A stretch of DNA of 64,000 bases from Chryseobacterium suipulveris (lineage in GTDB: Bacteria; Bacteroidota; Bacteroidia; Flavobacteriales; Weeksellaceae), in NCBI RefSeq assembly GCF_022811685.1, contig NZ_CP094532.1, forward strand, positions 1,327,501 through 1,391,500, given 5' to 3'. Positions 58,498-64,000 of this stretch are shown in pieces. The notes under the pieces are model-generated. The model searched no databases, was not told the DNA's origin, and was given only the letters and a program-made list of their open reading frames with translations. Position 1 is the first letter of the stretch, and the number at the start of each line of letters is the position of its first letter. Both the position numbers and the translations under genes were made by a program.

Positions 58498-59457
58498 TTG
58501 GCAAATTCTCTTAAAAATAGAAGCTCTCGAAAGTCCCTCTCCGTTGGAGAGGGATTTAGGGAGAGGAATAATCCAATTTTTTACAGAATTTCGCAGATCG
58601 TTGGTTTCCTTTTGGGAGCAAGGGTTTTCGTGACTTTGCTGTTGACATTCGCACTCTACGTTTCCACATTTTTTCTTTTTAACCAGGAGGAGAGCATCCG
58701 AAATTTCGTTTTCGATTTCAAGGTTCACGGGATCATTTTCTGCACCGTGCTCAGTATTTTGGCGGGCGGAATCATAAACCAGTTTTACGACAGAGAAAAA
58801 GACCAGTTGACGAAACCTTTCCGAACCCGGCTGCAAAGTTTCCTCAAACAGAAGTATTTTCTGTATGTCTATTTATTGTTGAATCTGTTTTCGCTCACCA
58901 TCGCATTTCTGATTTCGCCGCGAGTTTTCGTATTCTTCTTAGTTTATCAGTTTCTAATGTGGTTTTACAGTCACAAACTGAGTAAAATCTTAATCATCAA
59001 TAACTTAACTTTTGTCAGTTTAACTTTGTATCCGTTTTTCGGGATGTTGGTTTATTACCAAACGTTTTCGATGAAGGTATTTCTGATGGCGGTTTACATT
59101 TTCCTGATGCTTTTGATTATCGACATCATTAAAGATACCTTAACCAAAAACGCCGACAAAGTTTTCGGCTATTTCACGATTCCCAACACTTTTTCTGCGA
59201 AAACTACGAAATCCGTGATCGTATTTCTGCTCGTTTCCGCACAGTTCATTTCGGCGCTGATCATCGCCAGAAAGGGACTTCACGGAATTATGACGTGGTA
59301 TTTTGCACTCAGTATTTTCGTGCAGATTCTATCTGTTTATCTGGTTTTAAACAAAACGAAAAACTCAAAATTCATCAACCTCAATATATTGCGGATATGG
59401 ATTCTGATTGGGATTTTCGCAATGTTGGCGAATGGGGTTTATTTGAAGTATTTTTAA
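58498..59457 (+). CDS. UbiA-family prenyltransferase
   Basis: 319 residues from a TTG; the true start is uncertain because the first 27 codons run through a CCCTCTCC/GGAGAGGG palindrome (58533-58563) common in intergenic DNA. Eight or nine membrane segments. The first Asp-rich motif is G-G-I-I-N-Q-F-Y-D-R-E-K-D (about 86-98), the second D-I-I-K-D-T-L-T-K-N-A-D (about 209-220). It probably joins a prenyl diphosphate to an acceptor, for example a geranylgeranylglycerol-phosphate synthase-like or quinone reaction. Downstream of the GHMP kinase, so isoprenoid supply fits. Confidence 0.8.
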   Translation: MANSLKNRSSRKSLSVGEGFRERNNPIFYRISQIVGFLLGARVFVTLLLTFALYVSTFFLFNQEESIRNFVFDFKVHGIIFCTVLSILAGGIINQFYDREKDQLTKPFRTRLQSFLKQKYFLYVYLLLNLFSLTIAFLISPRVFVFFLVYQFLMWFYSHKLSKILIINNLTFVSLTLYPFFGMLVYYQTFSMKVFLMAVYIFLMLLIIDIIKDTLTKNADKVFGYFTIPNTFSAKTTKSVIVFLLVSAQFISALIIARKGLHGIMTWYFALSIFVQILSVYLVLNKTKNSKFINLNILRIWILIGIFAMLANGVYLKYF

Positions 59458-59606
59458 AGAGCCAAGGAAAAAGAGCCAAGAGCCAAGTTACTAAGCCGAA
59501 AATAAGAATTGCGATTTTCCGAATTTTCAAATTGCCAAATTCTCTCATTTTCAAATTTGCTCCATCTTCCATCCAAATAAAGTATCTTTGCAAAAATTTT
59601 CAGAAA

Positions 59607-60716
59607 ATGAGCAGAGACCGAAACAGCAACGATAAACCGAGAAGACCGCGAATTTCTTCTTCAAGACCAGCAAGACCTTCTGCAGGAAGTTCAAGACCAG
59701 CGTCTCCGCGAACCAGAAAGTCTGAAGATTCTGAGGAAAAAAAGCCATCGAAATCGGCAAGAGAACCAAGATTGTTTTCGCCATCAGAAGCTAAATCTTT
59801 TGAAAAATCATTTGAAAGAACGACAAGAAAACCAACAGGGAAGAGAACAGGAAAATCTTTCGATACCCGCGACAAATACGAGAAAGGCGATAGAAAATTC
59901 GGTCCGAAAAAACCATTCAATAAATTTAGCGAAAAAGACGAGGATCGTGCGAAATCGTTTGTACAGCGAAGAAGGTTGAACAAAATCGACAAAGATCTGC
60001 ACAAAGACACCATCCGTCTCAACAAATATATCGCCAACTCAGGAATCTGCTCAAGAAGAGAAGCCGACGAACTGATAACTCAGGGATTGGTGCAGGTGAA
60101 TGGAGCAGTGGTGACGGAAATGGGTTACCAAGTTCAGAAAACCGACAGAGTAGTTTTCGATGGACAGAAGATTACGCCTGAAAAACCTGTCTATGTTTTA
60201 CTAAATAAACCAAAAGGTTACATCTCGACCACCAAAGATGAGAAAGCCAGAAAAACCGTGATGGATCTGGTTGCAAACGCTTCGCCGTACCGACTTTTTC
60301 CTGTGGGAAGATTGGACCGCACAACAACGGGAGTGATTCTCTTGACCAACGACGGACATTTGACCAAAAAACTGACGCACCCTTCATTTAATATGAAGAA
60401 GATCTATCACGTAACTTTAGACAGAAAACTTGACAGAGCCGATTTAAACGCAATTGCGGAAGGAATCCGTTTGGAAGAAGGTGTTGCCGAAGTTGACAGT
60501 ATTTCCTATATCGACGGAAAACCAAAAAATGAAGTCGGCATCGAAATCCACATCGGTTGGAACAGGGTAGTGCGCAGAATTTTCCAGAAACTCGGCTACG
60601 AAGTGGAAGCACTCGACAGAGTAATGTTTGCAGGATTGACCAAGAAAAATGTGAAACGCGGACACTGGAGAATCCTCACTGAGCTTGAAGTGAATAACCT
60701 GAAGATGCTTTCGTAG
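59607..60716 (+). CDS. rluB: 23S rRNA pseudouridine synthase, RluB type
   Basis: 369 residues from ATG 59607 (TATCTTTG box at 59583-59590). Residues 1-130 are a basic, low-complexity Arg/Ser/Lys extension, usual in flavobacterial RluB. Then comes an S4 domain (I-R-L-N-K-Y-I-A-N-S-G-I-C-S-R-R-E-A-D, about 133-151) and the synthase domain with catalytic Asp in G-R-L-D-R-T-T-T-G-V-I-L-L-T-N-D-G (about 233-249). It isomerises uridine near the peptidyl-transferase centre. Confidence 0.92.
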   Translation: MSRDRNSNDKPRRPRISSSRPARPSAGSSRPASPRTRKSEDSEEKKPSKSAREPRLFSPSEAKSFEKSFERTTRKPTGKRTGKSFDTRDKYEKGDRKFGPKKPFNKFSEKDEDRAKSFVQRRRLNKIDKDLHKDTIRLNKYIANSGICSRREADELITQGLVQVNGAVVTEMGYQVQKTDRVVFDGQKITPEKPVYVLLNKPKGYISTTKDEKARKTVMDLVANASPYRLFPVGRLDRTTTGVILLTNDGHLTKKLTHPSFNMKKIYHVTLDRKLDRADLNAIAEGIRLEEGVAEVDSISYIDGKPKNEVGIEIHIGWNRVVRRIFQKLGYEVEALDRVMFAGLTKKNVKRGHWRILTELEVNNLKMLS

Positions 60717-60747
60717 AAGAGCATCGAGGTACTATATATTTTCAGAA

Positions 60748-60797
60748 TAAACCTAAATTTGATTACCACACCCCTAAAGGGAGCAAATTTAGGTTTA
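60748..60797. repeat. 50-bp palindromic repeat, copy 2
   Basis: Reverse-complement copy of 9236-9285: TAAACCTAAATTTG arms around CCCCTAAAGGG. It lies just after the rluB stop between convergent genes, followed by a T run, so it can serve as the rluB terminator. Confidence 0.75.
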
Positions 60798-60867
60798 TTT
60801 TTTTTCGCAAAAATCTTAGTTCGTCTCGACGAATCCGGTAAAAGAAAATTACAAGATACCCATAATA

Positions 60868-60898
60868 AAAATTTCCCGTCAGAACTGGCGGGAAATTT
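60868..60898 (-). terminator. Terminator of the DUF417 gene
   Basis: On the minus strand AAATTTCCCGCC and GACGGGAAATTT pair around AGTTCT-type loop, followed by TTTTATT. Confidence 0.7.
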
Positions 60899-60954
60899 CC
60901 GTTAAAACACATAAAAAACTAAACTATGAATAATCTAAACTTATTGAAGTTCAA

Positions 60955-61539
60955 CTATTTCTTTTTTGCGGAAACCAGCCGTTTTGCTGATTCCGATGCG
61001 CAAACCAAACCTGCTCCCATCATAATGACGTCCTTCAGAACAAGTCGTCCTGCTCCCGAAAGATAAGGGAAACCGAAATCGGGACCGCCCAGATTTGGAA
61101 CCCAAGTTTCAGGCGTGGTGATCAGGAAACTCAGCGTCACAATCGACATTACGAAGGTGAGCAAACCGCCCCACATTCCGATTTTTGGAAACCAGATTCC
61201 GAGCAGAACCAGGATTCCCAAAACCACGATCACTGTTCCCAATCCGTAGGAAAAAGCATAGGTTCCGTTCGCTTTGTGCCACTCGATATTTTCGGGAACC
61301 ACTTCGCCTTCCTTGTTTTTGTAAAGTTTGTAGTTATCGGCGTCGTCCACACTTTTATTGAGGAAGAAACTCATAAAGGGCGAGTTTGCAACAAATGGGA
61401 TAATTCCGTCCGCTTCGTATTGGTATGCCTTCAATCCACCAATCCACGCCATTACGATGAAAATTCAGATCCTTACAAAATTGATAAACTGTCGCTGCGA
61501 ACCAGCCAAAAAATGAGTAACCTTCTCCATATCTTTCAT
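60955..61539 (-). pseudogene. DUF417/RclC-like membrane protein with an in-frame TGA
   Basis: The open frame from ATG 61452 gives 165 residues, but it begins inside the first membrane helix (M-A-W-I-G-G-L-K). Reading upstream in the same frame gives M-K-D-M-E-K-V-T-H-F at 61539, then Q-F-I-N-F-V-R-I, a TGA (61467-61465) and I-F-I-V-M-A-W. One base change (TCA or similar to TGA) would restore a 194-residue protein of normal length. Motifs Y-E-A-D-G-I-I-P-F-V-A-N-S-P-F-M-S-F (about 38-55 of the full protein) are typical. The E. coli homologue RclC acts in hypochlorite resistance. The copy may be inactive. Confidence 0.75.
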
Positions 61540-62157
61540 TAAAAAAGCTTTGTAGTCCGCAGAAATAATCCTTAAAGAAAAGCTTCGTGCAAAGCGTTGC
61601 AGTTTTTTTACTTTTTAGATTTTCTTTCAAACCGCATTGCAAAAATACTTCTGATCCAACCCAAAAAAAATGGAAAAATCTGCCCATTGCATAGACAGAT
61701 TTGGATTCTTTGTTAAAATAATGAATCGTCAATTCTGACAGAATAATGACGCCCAAAAGCAATTTTTGCGCATATTTTTACAAAACAGAAATATTTCCTG
61801 CCAAATGCGGACCGCTAAAATACATGCTTAATCATCGAACTTGTTCGCAATCTTTGCTTTCTCAATTTGCAAAGTAATAATAAAATCTTTGCGTTGAATT
61901 ATTGTAAAGAAATCATTCGTGCATTCGTGGTAAAAATATTCGGCACAATCACGAAATCTACGAGAATAAGAAACCGCAAAGATTTCTACTTAAATGATTC
62001 TCTATTTTATGACAGCAAAGTATTATCCGCTAAAGCGAATTGATGAAGCGAACGCTTAATCAGCGGACTAGTTCGCAAGCTTTGCTTTCTCAATTTGTAA
62101 AGTAATAATAAAATCTTTGCGTTTCAAAAATATCCTAAAAAGAATTCTAAAACAGTT
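61540..62157. other. Long spacer with a 52-bp direct repeat
   Basis: About 620 bp. TTCGCAA-CTTTGCTTTCTCAA-type sequence ending in AAAATCTTTGCGTT occurs at 61844-61895 and again at 62071-62123 in direct orientation. Between them are GTGCATTCGTGGTAAAAATATTC-like words also seen near 42840. A minus-strand frame at 61355-61762 overlaps the DUF417 gene out of frame and is not credited. No gene seen. Confidence 0.55.
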
Positions 62158-62982
62158 TTACAAATCCGCCACAACCGAGATCCCCACATCGTCCCGAAAC
62201 TGCTTCGGAGAAATTCCCGTATTTTTTTTGAAGTATTTGCTGAAGTAGTATTCGTCCTCAAAATTCATTTCTGCCGCAATTTCCTTGATGGATTTTCGGG
62301 TGAGATGAATTTTCTTCTTGGCCTCCAAAACCACCCGTTCCTGAATGATCTGCGATGGAGTTTTATGGAATTCCTTTTTGATTTTCTTGCTTAAAGTATT
62401 CGGTGAGATATGCATCAAACCAGCATAAAAAGCTGGACTTTTCTCGTTGAGAAAATGCTGTTCCACCAGATTCTGAAAGGTTTTTAACTCCTCTAAATCT
62501 TCGACTTCCTGATTGTGCTCCTTTAGAATTTGGTTCTTCGTCTTACTTGAAAGCGCGAGAATGAGCTGGAGATAGGATCTGAGCACCGCGTTCGAAAATT
62601 CTTCGGAAGGATTGGTGTTCTGTATTTTGTTAAAGATTTCGGCGATTTCGTCAAAAGTTTCATCAGCTAACCCGAAATGCGGGAAAAGATAAATGTTGTT
62701 GAACAGCAATCCGTTGCAGGCGACTTCTTTTTTATGGTATTCGATACAGTAATAATCACCGTGGAAACTGAGCATTTGAATCTCGAAATTCTTCTTTGTC
62801 GAAAAACTGATGTTCTGATAAGGTGCGGTAAAAAGGATGGTTTTTCCCTCAAAATGGTATTCCGCGAAATCGATGGTGATCTTTCCCTTTCCTTCAAAAA
62901 GGAAAATATGGTACAGCTCGTCGCTGAAATTTTCGGAGAAATCAGCCGCTCTTTTTTGGTGGATAGAGAAAAGATGTTCCAT
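62158..62982 (-). CDS. AraC-family transcription regulator
   Basis: 274 residues. An N-terminal cupin-like sensing domain (about 15-100) and two C-terminal helix-turn-helix units (about 170-270), with A-G-L-M-H-I-S-P-N-T-L-S-K-K-I-K and the family signature I-A-A-E-M-N-F-E-D-E-Y-Y-F-S-K-Y-F-K-K-N-T-G-I-S-P near the end. Ligand and targets unknown. In the opposite orientation to the sigma factor, with 83 bp between starts. The broken DUF417 gene lies downstream on the same strand and could be a target. Confidence 0.9.
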   Translation of the reverse strand: MEHLFSIHQKRAADFSENFSDELYHIFLFEGKGKITIDFAEYHFEGKTILFTAPYQNISFSTKKNFEIQMLSFHGDYYCIEYHKKEVACNGLLFNNIYLFPHFGLADETFDEIAEIFNKIQNTNPSEEFSNAVLRSYLQLILALSSKTKNQILKEHNQEVEDLEELKTFQNLVEQHFLNEKSPAFYAGLMHISPNTLSKKIKKEFHKTPSQIIQERVVLEAKKKIHLTRKSIKEIAAEMNFEDEYYFSKYFKKNTGISPKQFRDDVGISVVADL

Positions 62983-63065
62983 TTTGTAAAAATAATGATT
63001 TTAAGAAAACTGAAAAATCTGTAACAATTCCCCAAATTTGCTACTTACCGATTTGAACTGTTTCA

Positions 63066-63560
63066 ATGGCTGCGCTCGAAAAGGAATTTCTGCAAAAAAT
63101 AGAAAAACACAAAGGAGTGATCTTCAAAATTTCCAAAATGTATATGGACAATTTTGATGATCAGAAAGACCTTTTCCAGGAGATTATTTTTCAGGCGTGG
63201 AAAGCGTTCCCAAGTTTTGAGGGAAGAAGTGCATTTTCAACCTGGCTTTATCGGGTGGCGTTGAACACCGCAATTATTTTCCTGAAATCTGAAAAGAAAA
63301 GGAGTTTCATCCAAAATTCGGAGGTCGGTGATTTCAGGATTAAAAATGAAGATTACAATGATGAGGAGGAGCAGAAACTGAAAATAATGTACGACGCGAT
63401 CCACCGGCTGAACGCAATCGACAAAGCGCTGATTTTCTACTATCTCGAAAACTACTCGGGAAAGGAAATGGCGGAACAGCTCGGAATTTCGGAAGTCAAT
63501 GCAAGAGTAAAGCTGAACCGTGCGAAGGAAAAACTGAAATTATTGATTGGAAATAGTTAG
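63066..63560 (+). CDS. ECF RNA polymerase sigma factor
   Basis: 164 residues. Region 2 (D-L-F-Q-E-I-I-F-Q-A-W-K-A-F, then F-S-T-W-L-Y-R-V-A-L-N, about 36-78) binds the -10 element. Region 4 (L-I-F-Y-Y-L-E-N-Y-S-G-K-E-M-A-E-Q-L-G-I-S-E-V-N-A-R-V-K-L-N-R-A, about 120-150) carries the helix-turn-helix. Its partner is probably the gene starting at 63686. Confidence 0.93.
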   Translation: MAALEKEFLQKIEKHKGVIFKISKMYMDNFDDQKDLFQEIIFQAWKAFPSFEGRSAFSTWLYRVALNTAIIFLKSEKKRSFIQNSEVGDFRIKNEDYNDEEEQKLKIMYDAIHRLNAIDKALIFYYLENYSGKEMAEQLGISEVNARVKLNRAKEKLKLLIGNS

Positions 63561-63685
63561 CATTAAGGAGAAGCCGAATGGCTTCAATTTGAATAGCCGT
63601 GAATGAAATTCATGGAACAGAAATAAAAATTTCATGAAGATTTCAACGCAGTTTAGGGAATGTTAAATAAGAAAAATTTTGAACA

Positions 63686-64000
63686 ATGGAAATCGATCAA
63701 TTAAAAGAAATTTGGGAAAAAGATCAGGTAACGGAAACTCCTGAGATTTCGGTTGAAAACCAGGAAAAGCTCAACGATCCCCTGAAAATCGTGCAGCGCA
63801 ACCTGCGTTGGGAATTTTGGAGTATGATTCCTGTTTTTCCCGTTGTCCTATATATTCTGTACCGAACCATCCAAAATCAGGAATTGTTGATGTATGCAGT
63901 TGCTTTGGTTGTGGTTGCGATGATGGTGTGCGCTTTTTATGTCGTTAAGATTTACCGTTTTTATAGGGGGATTTCCAGCCACCAGTTTTCCAGTTACCAA
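63686..64000 (+). CDS. Membrane protein next to the sigma factor, possible anti-sigma (3' end outside window)
   Basis: 105 codons visible. The N-terminal 45 residues are charged and cytoplasmic (M-E-I-D-Q-L-K-E-I-W-E-K-D), followed by two membrane segments (about 51-66 and 74-91) separated by a short loop. This plan and the position 126 bp after an ECF sigma gene suggest a membrane-bound regulator of that sigma factor. No zinc-binding HxxxCxxC motif is visible in the part shown. Confidence 0.6.
   Translation, partial: MEIDQLKEIWEKDQVTETPEISVENQEKLNDPLKIVQRNLRWEFWSMIPVFPVVLYILYRTIQNQELLMYAVALVVVAMMVCAFYVVKIYRFYRGISSHQFSSYQ

Noticed and set aside
61355..61762. 135-codon minus-strand frame
   Set aside because: It overlaps the DUF417 gene out of frame, and the DUF417 frame has clear family motifs.
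42840..61940. TTCGTGCATTCGTGG words at 42841 and 61917 as a regulatory motif
   Set aside because: Only two short matches in unrelated contexts. Too little to support a call.

Overview
The window looks like a chromosomal segment of a flavobacterium of the Weeksellaceae type (Chryseobacterium/Kaistella relatives). The reasons are Bacteroidota promoters of the form TAnnTTTG with TTTG about 19 bp upstream, almost no Shine-Dalgarno sequences, a type IX secretion sorting domain, several YceI proteins, a methylmalonyl-CoA mutase small subunit, a GHMP kinase/UbiA prenyltransferase pair and AT-rich DNA. Genus and species cannot be fixed from this sequence alone.

The most striking part is positions 1-6801. 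Seven long imperfect palindromes separate eight very AT-rich blocks, each carrying no gene or one or two small genes that nearly all read leftward. At every block the first bases (TTAnnT...) are the reverse complement of the bases that open the palindrome closing the same block. That is the signature of integron gene cassettes with attC sites. The array ends at an attI-like half site (5555-5570) with a near-consensus promoter pointing into the cassettes. Next to it lies a divergent tyrosine recombinase (5701-6801). The recombinase lacks the extra segment between the catalytic Lys and the His-x-x-Arg box that marks IntI integrases, and it carries an additional N-terminal domain of about 90 residues. 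The layout is therefore that of an integron (intI-attI-Pc-cassettes) but built with a non-IntI recombinase and with attC sites whose strand polarity seems to come from a conserved GAAG:TTTT wobble patch. Cassettes carry an AadS-type streptomycin adenylyltransferase, an RDD membrane protein, a NUMOD4/HNH protein, a lipoprotein and several unknown genes.

Positions 7039-14700 hold gamma-glutamyltransferase, a GAF-domain methionine sulfoxide reductase, a conserved 476-residue protein of unknown role, a metallo-beta-lactamase-fold hydrolase, tRNA-Leu(CAA) and an exported YceI/porin-like group. Positions 14703-28100 contain a TIGR02117-type protein, an IS256-variant element, queG, a rhodanese, an outer-membrane barrel, glucokinase, two more YceI proteins, a DoxX/BT_3928-DUF1599 pair, folP and a GH18-GT2 fusion gene ruined by an internal deletion.

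Positions 28118-34615 are a leftward fatty-acid beta-oxidation operon (marR, FadB-like, thiolase, acyl-CoA dehydrogenase) into which a four-helix-bundle (23S intervening-sequence type) gene is inserted. A perfect 26-bp palindrome overlaps its promoter, and a near copy with the same promoter geometry sits in front of etfBA at 48298, so one MarR regulator probably controls beta-oxidation and its electron acceptor together. Positions 34642-50381 hold siderophore-type ABC genes, pseudogenes, a TlpA-like thioredoxin, a PaaE-like reductase, udk, a DivIC/FtsB-like protein, mutA, an OmpA lipoprotein, an M20 dipeptidase, a T9SS substrate, an SDR and etfBA. Positions 50539-64000 hold a histidine kinase, a bifunctional nuclease, a nucleoside permease, a thiolase, a second four-helix-bundle gene, an MFS carrier, a mevalonate-kinase-like GHMP kinase, a UbiA prenyltransferase, RluB, a broken DUF417 gene, an AraC regulator, an ECF sigma factor and the start of its probable partner.

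Several genes are interrupted by single-base changes, often in T or A runs. These may be real decay or assembly errors.
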